Shown here: piece after piece, positions 33,690 through 45,300 of the stretch
How positions within the stretch are numbered: the stretch's first letter is position 1
Layout: each line of letters opens with the position of its first letter
Assembly: GCF_910594005.1 (NCBI RefSeq)
Contig: NC_057848.1
Coordinates: forward strand, 132,504,155-132,568,154
From: Cervus elaphus
Lineage: Eukaryota; Chordata; Mammalia; Artiodactyla; Cervidae
Direction of reading: 5' to 3'
DNA length: 64,000 nucleotides
Translations under genes and position numbers: made by a program
Notes under the pieces: generated by a model
Database searches by the model: none
What the model was told of the DNA's origin: nothing
What the model saw: the letters and a program-made list of their open reading frames with translations, nothing else

Positions 33690-34205
33690 TATCTGTCTTT
33701 TCTGATTCTAAAATGTCTAAAGGGCTTCCCTGGTAGCTCAGTGGTAGAGAAGCTGCCTGCCAATGCCAGAGACATTGGTTTGATCCCTGATCCAGGAAGA
33801 TCCCACATGCTGTGGAGCAACTAAACCCGTGTGCCACAACCATTGAACCTGTGCTCTAGAGCCTGGGAGCCACAACCACTGAGCTCACATGCTGCAACTA
33901 CTGAAGCCCATGCACCTAGAGCCTGTGCTCCACAACAAAAGAAGCCATCACAATGAGAAACTCCTGCACTACAACTAGAGAATAGCTGCCACTCACCACA
34001 ACTAGAGAAAAGCCCATGCAGCAGCAAAGACCCAGCACAACCAATAAATAAATAAATAAATTTTAGAAAAATAAAATATCTAAAGTGTAAACTCCTTGAG
34101 AACAGCAATGTGTGCATCATTTACTGCTGTACTCATAGCTTTTAGAACAGTACCAGCCATGTAGTCCATGCCACATAAATATTTGTTGAACAAATTGATG
34201 AAAAT
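33690..34205 (+). mobile_element. L2 3' end split by a CHR-type SINE
   Basis: L2 tail blocks lie on both sides of the SINE at 33723-34072: left 'gttatctgtcttttctgattctaaaatg', right 'aaactccttgagaacagc' to 'ataaatatttgttgaac'. Confidence 0.75.
33723..34072 (+). mobile_element. CHR-1-type SINE, long form
   Basis: Plus-strand long CHR SINE with the 'ccacaac' repeat-rich body and an (AAAT)n tail. TSD AAAATGTCTAAAG/AAAATATCTAAAG at 33710-33722 and 34073-34085. Confidence 0.93.
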
Positions 34206-34779
34206 AGCTCAGTATAAACCTGAAGATTTTCTTCAGGTGTAGGTACAATGTGTGCCATTTTCTTAGGACCACTCCTCAAGATTTAGGACCTCCCTCCCCC
34301 TAGGCTGTATTCCTGACTGAGTTCCTTCCCTGTACTGTCTGAAAGAGAAGCAAATGTCATCTCGACATGCTTAGGAATCAAATAGCCAGAAATTTAGGAT
34401 TTAAAATTTTCATAAAATTCTTATTTTATGTAAAATGAGTTTTGAAAGTCAACTTTTAAGATAAAAAATCCCCTATAGTCAAAAATACCCTTGGAAGACC
34501 CTTAATCAACTAGAAGGTATGATACAGCTGCTTTTTTACCTTTATAGGTAATTGCTATGAACACAAGAGTTTGCAAGCTACTGGAGTATATTAAAGAAAA
34601 GATCAGAATGAGAATGTTCAGATTCTGACATCCAAGTTAAATTTTCTTTAAAATAAATATCAATTACTGCAAATAAGAGATCAATGGAGATTTCTGATGC
34701 TTCCACATTTCCTGCAGATTTTACTCCATTATATCATAACATCAAGCCTCCACCACCTTAATATAGAATATTAGATTTG
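34206..34779. other. No recognised feature
   Basis: AT-rich unique DNA. Confidence 0.4.
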
Positions 34780-34870
34780 TGTATTGTTGTGGGGACTACA
34801 CAAGATACATTTAGATGAGTACCTGGCACAAGGCCTGGCACGCGGTAGGTGCTGGGAAAATTTTTTGACT
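34780..34870 (+). mobile_element. MIR tail
   Basis: 'gttgtggggactacacaagatac' and 'ctggcacgcggtaggtgctgg' are the 3' part of MIR. Confidence 0.65.
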
Positions 34871-34929
34871 AGATGTGAATCTAAGTCTTCTGTGATCAGA
34901 GCTACAGAAATGTAGAGAAGCAAAGTAAT

Positions 34930-35150
34930 TTTTGTGTGTGAGTGTGTTCAGTCGTGTCCAACTCTTTGTGACCCTATGGATTGTAGCCCACCAGGCTCCT
35001 CTGTCCATGGAATTTTCCAGGCAAGAATCCTGGAGTGGATAGCCATGCCCTCCTCCAGGGGATCTTCCCAACCTAGGGATTGAAGCTGTATCTCTTACAT
35101 CTCCTGCATTAGCAGGCAGGTTCTTTACTACTAGCAAAATCTGGGATGCC
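34930..35150 (-). mobile_element. Bov-tA SINE
   Basis: Minus-strand SINE preceded by a short TG-rich stretch. Confidence 0.92.
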
Positions 35151-35857
35151 CAGGGGTGTTATACACCAAAATCAAAAGTGCCAGAATAGTTGGAAATGGC
35201 TGTCTTCTAAGGGTGGCAATCAGCTTGTGAGGGAGAGGAAAGGACCTGCTCTTTTTAAATAAACCTTATAAAAGTGTGTGTCTTTTAGAACACTGTATAT
35301 GTACAATTGGATACAAATGTTTAAGATAATTTTATGTACACCCAAATGATTTTAAATGCCCACTTATGGCACTTCCTATGAACAGGTTGTAGAAATTAGA
35401 TGACCTCTTTTATCGCTTTTCTTTGTAATTAATGAAGTAATCTTTGCATGTACCAAGGGTATGATACATTACTTACCCACTGGAGTGTATTGTGCCTGCT
35501 ATAAAAGTCTTTATGAAAAAGAGGGCAGAAAATTAGGCCTTTAAATTACAAAGACTTCAGATGATTATGGTTAGAAAATAAGCCCACTTATGGGGATGGT
35601 AGCAGGGAGGGCTGTTTTTCATTCATAATCAACTGGAGACTGACAGTGTTGTCAGTGTGTGGTGGATTACTGTGTTTGATTAACTTCATGGATATAATGC
35701 CAGAATTTCTTTTCACCCCAAATAAATGACTCAGGTAAAACATATTAATACATATCAGTGAATTTTTCTTTGACCATTGTGTACTCGATTATACTCAGCA
35801 GAGTTTGGCTCATGTTTTACCGGAATTTTGATATCATTCATTGCTTATACTGAATTG
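35151..35857. other. Repeat-poor unique stretch
   Basis: About 700 bp with no recognisable repeat and no supportable frame. Confidence 0.45.
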
Positions 35858-36238
35858 TGTTCAGTTCAGTTCAGTCGCTCAGTCGTGTCCGACTCTTTGG
35901 GACCCCATGGACCGCAGCATGCCAGGCCTCCCTGTCCATCACCAACTCCCAGAGTTTAGTCAAACTCATGTCCATTGAGTTGGTGATGCCATCCAACCAT
36001 CTCATCCTCTGTCATCCCCTTCTCCTCCCACCTTCAATCTTTCCCAGAATCAGGGTCTGTTCAAATGAGTCAGTTCTTCACATCAGGTGGCCAAAGTATT
36101 GGAGTTTCAGCTTCAGCATCAGTATTCAGGACCGATTTCCTTTAGGATGGGCTGGTTTGATCTCCTTGCTGTCCAAGGGACTCTCAAGAGTCTTCTCTAA
36201 CACCACAGTTCAAAAGCATCAATTCTTTGGCACTCAAC
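35858..36238 (-). mobile_element. BovB 3' end joined to a SINE head
   Basis: Minus-strand last ~380 bp of BovB. At 36238/36239 it changes directly into the tRNA-headed half of a Bov-tA, in the same orientation, with no intervening DNA. Confidence 0.92.
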
Positions 36239-36397
36239 TGTAGCCCGCCAGGCTCTTCTGTCCATGGGATTCTTCACGCAAGAATGCTGGAGTGGGCAGT
36301 GATTCCCTTCTCCAGGGATCTTCCCAACCCAGGGATCGAACCTGCATCTCCTGCATTGACAGGCAGGTTCTTTATCACCTGAGCCACCAGAGAAGCC
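36239..36397 (-). mobile_element. Bov-tA 5' part
   Basis: tRNA head and first ~160 bp of a Bov-tA in reverse. The 3' part is replaced by BovB sequence. Its outer flank (CATATCATAAATGTATAG at 36398 onward) is also found beside another SINE at 46699. Confidence 0.9.
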
Positions 36398-36580
36398 CAT
36401 ATCATAAATGTATAGATATATATGTATCATCACATATATATATATATGATGTATTTATGATCTGTATATCTGTACATATATGTTACATATGTGCATGAAA
36501 TTATTTCATCATGCACATATATATATATCTCAAATATATACATATGAAATATGTATGTATTTAATCAATATATACATGTA
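36398..36580. repeat. AT-rich simple repeat with a hairpin
   Basis: Imperfect (TA)n and (ATAC)n DNA. Contains perfect 12-bp inverted arms ATATGTGCATGA (36487-36498) and TCATGCACATAT (36509-36520) with a 10-bp loop. Confidence 0.9.
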
Positions 36581-36589
36581 TGATTGGGT

Positions 36590-37169
36590 TTTTTCCTCTC
36601 ATGGAATCCTGATTAATACAATTTATTAAGCCAATTTCTACTGTGGACAGCTGGAACTTAATTCTCTGAGTTCTGAGAGCCATAGTAGCACATGTGCCTC
36701 AGAATTATTCTGCCCGAGGGTTAATGGTGCTGGAATATTTCAACACCGACTCTCATTAATCATCGCTGAGTTCTCTGGTGCTTTCACCCTGCCCCGCTCA
36801 TAAGCAGAGAGGACTTGGAGGCCAGAGCAAGCTCGCAGGCAAAGAGGCATGGCTCTGGCAGTAAGAAGTATGAATGCATGGAGGGACAGGGTAAACTCCA
36901 AGGAGCTATTAGTGGCCGAGCAATACTTACTACCCGCGGCATCTCTGAAGGGAAGAAAGTTTCAAGAGAGAAAATTTGAGGTAGAAAACTGTTCAGGTGA
37001 GAAAGGAAATGCTGCCATTTCACAAGGTTGATATGCCCCTCTCCTTATCCCTGGGCATTATTGAGATGCCTCGTCCTCTACCTACCCCCACCCCCACTCC
37101 CCCACACACTCAAATGATGATTTCTCTAAATTGTCTCACTGGTATCTGCACAATTACCAGTGTCAAGAT
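36590..37169. other. Repeat-poor unique stretch
   Basis: Comparatively CpG-containing DNA at about 36700-36960, with a C-rich run at 37080-37110. A 60-codon frame at plus 36849-37031 has no recognisable motif. Could hold a regulatory element; no direct evidence. Confidence 0.4.
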
Positions 37170-37179
37170 TGAGCAAGAG

Positions 37180-37305
37180 GGATTTCCCCAGCAGGCCAGT
37201 GGTTGGGACTCTGTGGTTCCATGGCGGAGGGCACAGGTTCAAACCCTGGTCGGGGAACTAAGGTCTTGCATGCCACACCGTACAGACAGGAAAAAAAAAA
37301 AAAAG
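37180..37305 (+). mobile_element. CHR-type SINE, short
   Basis: Plus-strand short CHR-type SINE with poly(A). TSD TGAGCAAGAG at 37170-37179 and 37306-37315. Confidence 0.9.
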
Positions 37306-37502
37306 TGAGCAAGAGATACTGGGGGTGGGGCTGTTCCATGCCTTCACAACCCAGGAACTTTACAACCTCTCTAATAAGGAAGAATGTAGAGGACTCTTAC
37401 ATAATGAGTCATGACAAGCAATTTACATTCTATGAACACAAAGGGGGTCTACCAAAATGACACATTTTTGCTTTTACTATATTAAAATGAATAATCCTCT
37501 TT

Positions 37503-37637
37503 GGGACTTCCCTGGCAGTCCAGTGGTTAAGACTCCAGCCCCCCAGTGCAGGGGGCATGGGTTCAATCCCTGGTCAGGGAACTAAGATCCCCCATGCTGC
37601 AGGCTTGGCCAAAATTAAAAAATAAATATATAAATTA
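37503..37637 (+). mobile_element. CHR-type SINE, short
   Basis: Plus-strand SINE with an (AAAT)-like tail; imperfect flank repeat AAATGAATAATCCTCTTTG / AAATGAAAAGTCCTCCTTG. Confidence 0.88.
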
Positions 37638-37664
37638 AATGAAAAGTCCTCCTTGAAAGGCTTG

Positions 37665-37850
37665 TCAGGGATAGTAACTAAGAGCATGGGACCCAGATCC
37701 AGACTGCCTGGATTCAAATTCTAGCTGTGCCACTTACTGGTATTTTACCCTCAGCCTAGCTGGTTAACACTTAGGTCTTAGTTTCTTCATATGTATGATG
37801 GCTACTGTGAAGATTAAATGAATTAATATATTCAAAGTGCTTAGGTGAGT
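37665..37850 (+). mobile_element. MIR SINE
   Basis: Clear plus-strand MIR with the 'gcctggattcaaattctagctgtgccacttactgg' core. Confidence 0.9.
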
Positions 37851-37864
37851 GAGTGGCTTAGAGT

Positions 37865-38017
37865 GTGTGCATCTGTGCTAAGTTCCTTCAGTCATGTCTG
37901 ACTTTTAAGTCATTTGTGACCCCTTGGACTGTAGCCGACCAGGCTCCTCTGTCCATGGGATTTTCCCAGAAGGAAAACTGGAGTGGGTAGCCATTTTATT
38001 CTCCAAGGATCTTCCCA
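37865..38017 (-). mobile_element. Bov-tA SINE, left part (split by L1)
   Basis: Minus-strand SINE ending at '...gatcttccca'. The missing tRNA head begins at the same motif at 46619, on the other side of the full-length L1, so the L1 probably inserted in this SINE. Confidence 0.8.
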
Positions 38018-38550
38018 GGGGTGGTCATAAGATGGTGGAGGAATAGGACGGTGAGACCATTTTCTCCCCCACAAATTTGTCAAAAGAACATTTGAACACT
38101 GAGCAAATTCCACAAAACAACTTCTGAATGCTGGCAGTGGACATCAGGCACCCAGAAAGGCAGCCCATTGTTTTTGAAAGGAGGTAGGACAAAACATAGA
38201 AGATAAAAAGAGAGACAAAAGAGTTAGGGATGGAGACCCATCCCAGAAAGGGAGGCTTGAAAGAGAAGTTTCCAAATACCAGGAAACCCTCTCACTGGAG
38301 GGTCTGTGGGGAGTTTTGGAATCCCAGAGGGCAACATAAGTGGGAGGAAAAATAAAGAAAACCGACAGATTATGTGCCTAATGGCAACTCCCAGCAGAGA
38401 AGTAGCCCAGATGCTTGCATCTGCTACCAGCAAGCTGGGGCTGAACAGGGAGGCACAGGCTGCACTGCTTAGGTTAAGGACTGGGCCTGATGCCCTGAGG
38501 GAAATCTGAGGGAGCTAACATGAGATAGAAACCCAAACTGTGGGATAGCC

Positions 38551-38586
38551 AGAGAGAGAGAGAGAGAAAGAAAAGAGAGAGAGAGA
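38551..38586. repeat. (AG)n microsatellite
   Basis: Purine-only AG/AAG tract inside the L1 5' UTR. Confidence 0.95.
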
Positions 38587-39682
38587 ACTATCCCGCGAAA
38601 AGCCCTAACCTAAGGCACTGTCGGGCTGCTCGCAGAACAAAGGACTCTCTTCTGAATATCAGAAGAGAGCTAGCCAGCTGCGGACTGGCCCATCCCCCAC
38701 TGGAGGCAGGGAGGCAGGAAGGGGGCAGCCAGACCCAGAAAAGGGCACTCTTGGTCCCAGAGACGGCATCCTCTACCAAAATGCAAGCAGGCTCCCAGTA
38801 GCTAACCAAGACTTCTTGGAGTCCTGGATGGTTGACATCTGCCGGGAGAGTTGCAGCCAGAGATCAGCTCCCCAGAAGAGACATATGGCACACCTGAGAT
38901 GGGTGTGCCCGCTGCCACCCAGGAAACCGAGCAACTGGGACCAGGGAGGTGATAAGACACACCCCCCCTGGGGAGACTGTGCTCATCAAGCACCTGGTGT
39001 CTGAGCTACTCGGACCTGGGAAGGGCACAAAACACTGGCCCAACCCATTCTGCACCTTTGTGGCGTACCCGAGAACCTTGACCTAGGCAGCTTAGACCTG
39101 GAAAGTGCACACAACACAGGGCCCACCACAGACAGTTCCCTGGCAGAGTAACCTAGAGCCTGAGAAGTGTAGACTGGGAAAGCACACACGACGTGAGTGG
39201 GGACAAACCCAGTGCGGTCAAGACACTGCGAGCACTCCCCACACATGCCAGTGATATTTGTTTGCAGTGTTCCTCCCTCCACACAGCACAACTGAACAAG
39301 TGAGCCTAAATAAGTGACCACCTTCACTCCCTTGTCTCAGGGTGGAAATTAGACACTGAAAAGACCAACAAACAGAAGAAACTAAAATAAACAGAGGGAA
39401 TGCTTTGGAAATGACAGGTACAACAGATTAAAACCCTGTAGTTAGTACCAACTACATTGGAAGGGGCCCATAGATCTTGAGAAGTATAAGCCGGATCAAG
39501 GAACTATCTGAAACTGAACTGACCCACACTGCCTGCAACAGCTCCAAAGAAATTCCTAGATATATTTTTACTATTATCATTTTTAATTTTTTTTATTTTT
39601 AAGTCCTCTATTACTCCTTTAATTTTCATTTTTATGACCTATTATTACCTTGCAAAAAAAAAGATCCTTTTTTAAAGCAAAC

Positions 39683-39685
<3 letters not shown>

Positions 39686-39725
<40 letters not shown>
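39686..39725. repeat. (AT)20 microsatellite
   Basis: Perfect 40-bp AT dinucleotide run in the L1 5' UTR; likely length-variable. Confidence 0.97.
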
Positions 39726-39727
<2 letters not shown>

Positions 39728-39877
39728 CATAATTTTTGTGACTTTGTTTTTTATAAGATTGTATTTTTGAGAGTCTAAACTCTACTCTAGATTTTTAATC
39801 TTTGCTTTCTGGCATTTGTTATCAATTTTGTACCTTTAAGAATCCAATCTTTAGTACCCATTTTTACTGAGGAGTGT

Positions 39878-40310
39878 GATTACTGGCTTGATTACTTGCT
39901 CCCCTTTTTTACTCTCTTTTTTCTCCCCCAGGTCACCTCTATCTCTTCCCTCCCCCTTCTCTTCTCTACCCAACTCTGTGAATCTCTTTGTGTGTTCCAG
40001 ACTGGGGAGAACTCTTAGGGAACTGATTACTGGCTAGATCTGTCTCTCTCCTTTTGATTCCCTCTTTTCTCCTCCTGGTCACCTCTATCTCCTTCCTCCC
40101 TCTTCGCTTCCCTATGTAACTTTGTGAACCTCTCTGAGTGTTCCAGAATGTGGAGAGCATACAGGGAATTGATTACTGGCTAGCTTGTTCTCTCCCCTTT
40201 TGATTCCCTCTCTTCTCCTCCTGGTCACCTCTATCTCCCTCCTCCCTCTGGTCTTCTCCATGTAACTTTGTGAAACGCTCTGTGTGTCCCTCACTGTGGA
40301 GAATCTTTTC
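39878..40310 (+). repeat. Three tandem ~147-bp units in L1 5' UTR
   Basis: The motif GATTACTGGCT starts at 39878, 40024 and 40171, giving periods of 146 and 147 bp. Each unit continues through pyrimidine-rich 'ctcctcctggtcacctctatctcc' and 'gtgaacctctctgagtgttcc'-like blocks. Confidence 0.9.
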
Positions 40311-41655
40311 ACCATTAGCCTAGATGTTTTATCATTGGTGCTGTATGGATGGAGAAGTCTTGAGGCTACTGTAAGAATAAGACTGAAAACCAGAGACAGG
40401 AGGCTTAAGTCCAAAACCTGAGAACACCAGAGAACTCCTGACTCCAGGTAACATTAATTGATAAGAGATCATCCAAATGCCTCCATACCTACACTGAAAC
40501 CAAGCACCATCCAAGAGCCAACAAGTTCCAGAGAAAGACATACCACGCAAATTCTCTGGGAATGCAGGAACATGCCCTGAGCTTCAATATACAGGCTGCC
40601 CAAGTCACATCAAACCCATAGACATCTCAAAATTCACTACTGAACACTTCATTGCACTCCAGAGAGGAGAAATCCAGCTCCACCCACCAGAACATTGATG
40701 TACGCTTCCCTAACCAGAAAACCTTGAAAGCCACCTGTCCAACCCCACCCACAGGGAGGAACCTCCATAATAAAGAGGAACCATAAAATGCTAGAATACA
40801 GAAAGGCCACCCCAAACACAGCACTCTAAACAAGATGAAAAGGCAGAGAAATACTCAGCAGGTAAAGGAACATGATAAATGCCCACCAAACCAAACAAAA
40901 GAGGAGGAGATAGGGAGTCTACCTGAAAAAGAATTCAGAATAATGATAGTAAAAATGATCCAAAATCTTGAAAACAAAATGGAGTTACAGATAAATAGTC
41001 TGGAGACAAGGATTAAGGAGATGCAAGAAAAGATTAACAAGGACCTAGAAGAAATAAAAAAAGAGTTAATCAATAATGAATAATGCAATAAATGAGATCA
41101 AAAACACTCTGGAGGGAACCAACAGTAGAATAACTGAGGCAGAAGATAGGATAAGTGAGGTAGAAGATAGAATGGTAGAAGTAAATGAAGCAGAGAGGAA
41201 AAAAGAAAAAAGAATTAATAGAAATGAGGACAAATTCAGAGGCCACTGGGACAATATTAAATGCCCCAACATTCAAATCATAGGAGTCCCAGGAGAAGAA
41301 GACAAAAAGAAAGGCCGTGAGAAAATACTTAAGGAGATAATAGTTGAAAACTTCCCTAAAATTGGGAAGGAAATAGTCACCCAAGTCCCAGAAAACCAGA
41401 GAGTCCCAAACAGGATAAATCCAAGGCAAAACACCCCAAGATACTTATTAATCAAATCAATGAATATCAAACACAAATAATAAATATTAAAAGCAGGAAG
41501 GAAAAAACAACAAATAACACACAAGGGGATTCTCATAAGGATAACAACTGATCTTTCAATAGAAACTCTCCAAGCCAGAAGAGAATGGCAGGACATACTT
41601 AAAGTGATGAAAGAGAAAAACCTACAACCCAGATTACTGTACCCAGCAAGGATAT

Positions 41656-42236
41656 TGAAAGGTTGTTGCTGAACGATAAGACGCAGGATTCTTGGCCTCT
41701 GGAGGAGAGAATTCAATCCGGGGCCAGAGACGAGGCTGGATCGCTCAGAGCTTTTGTGTAATAAAGTTTTATTAAAGTATAAAGGAGATAGAGAAAGCTT
41801 CTGACATAGGCATCAGAAGGGGGCAAAAGAGTACCCCTTTGCTAGTGTTAGCAATGGAGTTATATACTCTCCAGTGAATCCAAAGAATGTCTGGAGGTTG
41901 TAAAGACCTCACCAGACCTACTCCCATAATTTACATTTTAAGATAACAGAGTTGGCCAGAAGGTTTAATCCAAAGATTGTCCTCAGGCAGGATACATCCT
42001 TGTAAAGACCAGACCTACTCCCATAATTTATGTTTTAAGATAACAGAATTAGCCAGAGGGTTTAATCCAAAGACTGTCCTCAGGCAGGATACATTATTGT
42101 TATATAATCCTAAGGAATGTAGAGGAAAAAAAAGTAAAAAAAGTTTGTCCTTTCATCCTCCTTGAATATCCCAGACCTCTCTCTCCTTGGGGACCCCTAG
42201 ACTTCTTATCAACCTGCCTAGGAGATGACTCTCTCA
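41656..42236 (-). mobile_element. Solo LTR of a class II endogenous retrovirus
   Basis: Plus-strand ends are TGAAAGGTTG and GACTCTCTCA, i.e. the TG...CA termini of an LTR. On the minus strand an AATAAA signal (plus 41768-41773) precedes a CT-rich U5-like end, setting the orientation. Short imperfect target repeats GATAT (41651-41655) and GTAT (42237-42240). No internal retroviral genes, so a solo LTR left by recombination. Resembles the ruminant BTLTR1 group; subgroup not certain. Confidence 0.85.
41914..42107. repeat. 97-bp tandem duplication in the LTR
   Basis: Two units, 41914-42010 and 42011-42107, both starting AGACCTACTCCCATAATTTA, in the U3-side part of the LTR. Several substitutions separate them. 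Confidence 0.92.
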
Positions 42237-42397
42237 GTATCATTCAAATATGAAGGGGAAATCAAAAGCTTTACAGACAACCAAAAGCTGAGAGAATTCA
42301 GCACCATCAAAGCAGCTCTTCAACAAATGCTAAAGGTTCTTCTCTAGACAGGAAACACAGAAAAGGGTATCAACTCGAACCCAAAACAACAAAGTAA

Positions 42398-45300
42398 ATG
42401 GCAACAGGATCATACTTATCAATAATTACCTTAAATGTAAATGGGTTGAATGCCCCAACCAAAAGACAAAAGCTGGCTGAATGGATACAAAAACCAGACC
42501 CCTATGTATGCTGTCTACAAGAGTCCCACCTCAAACCAAGGGACACATACAGACTGAAAGTGAAGGGCTGGAAAAAGTTATTCCATGCAAATAGAGACCA
42601 AAAGAAAGCAGGAGTCGCAATACTCATATCAGATAAAATAGACTTTGAAATAAAGTCCGTGAAAAGAGACAAAGAAGGACACTACATAATGATCAAAGGA
42701 TCACTCCAAGAAGAAGATATAACAATTATAAATATATATGCACCCATCATAGTAGCACTGCCATATGTAAGGCAAATGCTAACAAGTATGAAAGGGGAAA
42801 TTAACAATATCACAATAATAGTGGGAGACTTTAATACCCCACTCACACTTATGGATAGATCAATTAAACAGAAAATTAACAAGGAATCACAAACTTTAAA
42901 TGATACAATGGACGAGTTAGACCTAATTTATATCTATAGGACGTTTCACCCCAAAACAATGAATTTCACCATTTTCTCAAGTGCACATGGAAACTTCTCC
43001 AGGATAGATCATATGCTGGGCCATAAATTTAACCTCGATAAATTCAAAAAAATTGAAATCATTTCAAGCATCTTTTCTGATCACAATGTGGTAAGATTAG
43101 ATGTCAATTACAGGAGAAAAACTATTAAAAATTCCAACATATGGAGGCTGAACAACACGCTGCTGAATAAATAACAAATCACAGAAGAAATAAAAAAAAA
43201 ATCAAAATATGCATAGAAATGAATGAAAATGAAAACACAACAACACAAAACCTATGGGACACTGCAAAAGCAGTGCTAAGGGAAAGGTTTATAGCAATAC
43301 AGGCTTATCTCAAGAAACAAGAAAAAACATCAAATAAATAACCTAAATCTGCACCTAAAGCAACTAGAAAAGGAAGAAATAAAGAATCCCAGCATTAGTA
43401 GAAGGAAAGAAATCTCCGAAATTAGGGCAGAAATAAACGTAAAACAACAAAAGAGACCATAGCAAAAATCAACAAAGCTAAAAGCTGGTTCTTTGAGAAG
43501 ATAAATAAAATTAACAAACCATTAGTGAGACTCATCAAGAAAAAAAGGGAGAAGAATCAAATTAACGAAATTAGAAATGAAAATGGAGAAACCACAACAG
43601 ACAACACAGAAATACAAAGGATCGTAAGAGACTACTATCAGCAACTATAAGCCAATAAAAGGGACAACTTGGAAGAAATGGAAAAATTCTTAGAAAAGTA
43701 TAACTTTCCAAAACTGAACCAGGAAGAAATAGAAAATCTTAACAGACCCATCACAAGCATGGAAATAGAAACTGTAATGAGAAAACTTCCAGCAAACAAA
43801 AGCCCAGGACCAGACGGCTTCACAGCTGAATTCTACCAAAAATTTAGAGAAGAGCTAACACCTTCCCTACTCAAACTCTTCCAGAAATTGCAGAAGAAGG
43901 TAAACTTCCAAACTCATTCTATGAGGCCACCATCACCCTAATACCATCACCCAATACAAAAAAAGAAAACTACAGGCCAATATCACTGATGAACATAGGT
44001 GCAAAAATCCTTAACAAAATTCTAGCAAATAGAATCCAACAACATATTAAAAAGATCATACATCATGACCAAGTGGGCTTTATCTCAGGGATGCAAGGAT
44101 TCTTCAATATCTGCAAATCAATCAATGTCATACACCACATTAACAAATTGAAGGATAAAAAACATATCAAACATCTCAATAGATGAAGAGAAAGCCTTTG
44201 ACAAAATTCAACATCCATTTACGATAAAAATCCCTCCAGAAAGCAGGAATAGAAGGAACATGCCTCAACATAATAAAAGCTCTATATGACAAAACCACAG
44301 CAAACATTATCCTCAATGGTGAAAAATTGAAAGCATTTCCCCGAAAGTCAGGAACAAGACATGAATGCCCACTCTCACCACCACAATTAACATAGTTTTG
44401 ACCACAGAAATCAGAACAGAAAAAGAAATAAAAGGAATCCAGATTGGAAAAGAAGAAGTAAAACTCTCACTGTTTGCAGATGACATGATCCTCTAAATAG
44501 AAAACCCTCAAGAATCCGCCAGAAAATTACTAGAGTTAATCAAAGAATACAGAAAATTTGCAGGGTATAAAATTAACACACAGAAATCCCTTGCATTCCT
44601 ATACACTAACAATGAGAAAACAGAAAGAGAAATTAAGGAAACAATTCCATTCACCATTGCAACTAAAAGAATCAAATACTTAGGAATAAATCTACCTAAA
44701 GAAACAATAAAGAAACAAAGGACCTATATATAGAAAACTCTAAAACACTGATGAAAGAAATCAAAGAGGACACAAATAAATGGATAAATATATCATGTTC
44801 ATGGATTGGAAAAATCAATATAATGAAAATGAATATACTACCCAAAGCAACCTATAGATTCAATGCAATCTCTATCAAGCTACCAATGGTATTTTTCACA
44901 GAACTAGAACAAATAATTTCACAATTTGTATGGAAATACAAAAAACCTCAAATAACCAAAGCAATCTTGAGAAAGAAGAATGGAACTGGAGGAATCAACC
45001 TGCCTGACTTCAGACTATACTACAAAGCCACAGTCATCAAGACAGTATGGTACTGGCACAAAGACAGAAATATAGATCAATTGAACAAAATAGAAAGCCC
45101 AGAGATAAATCCACCCACCTATGGGCACCTTATCTTTGACAAATGAGGCAAGAATATACAATGGAGAAAAGACAATCTCTTTAACAAGTGGTGTGGGGAA
45201 AACTGGTCAACCACTTGTAAAAGAATGAAACTAGAACACTTTCTAACACCATACACAAAAATAAACTCAAAATGGATTAAAGATCTAAATGTAAGACCAG

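Larger units (their letters stand above)
38018..40834 (+). promoter_or_regulatory. L1 5' UTR (internal promoter region)
   Basis: About 2.8 kb from the 'gataagatggtggaggaataggac'-type head to the ORF1 start. L1 5' UTRs carry the element's own promoter. This one holds an (AG)n tract (38551-38586), a perfect (AT)20 run (39686-39725) and three tandem ~147-bp units (39878-40310). Promoter activity is inferred from the family, not visible directly. Confidence 0.75.
40835..42347 (+). pseudogene. L1 ORF1 (RNA-binding coiled-coil protein), disabled
   Basis: ORF1p normally forms a trimeric coiled coil that binds L1 RNA. The start Met and an N-terminal coiled-coil-like heptad region are present (frame 40835-41083), then a frameshift moves the reading to 41076-41480. 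There the RNA-recognition part, with 'NIQIIGVPGEE', is visible. It stops again, and a 581-bp solo LTR at 41656-42236 splits the last third. The natural stop is at 42345-42347. Not functional. Confidence 0.88.

Noticed and set aside
36849..37031. 60-codon frame in CpG-containing DNA
   Set aside because: No motif, no splice or start context; too short to support a gene.
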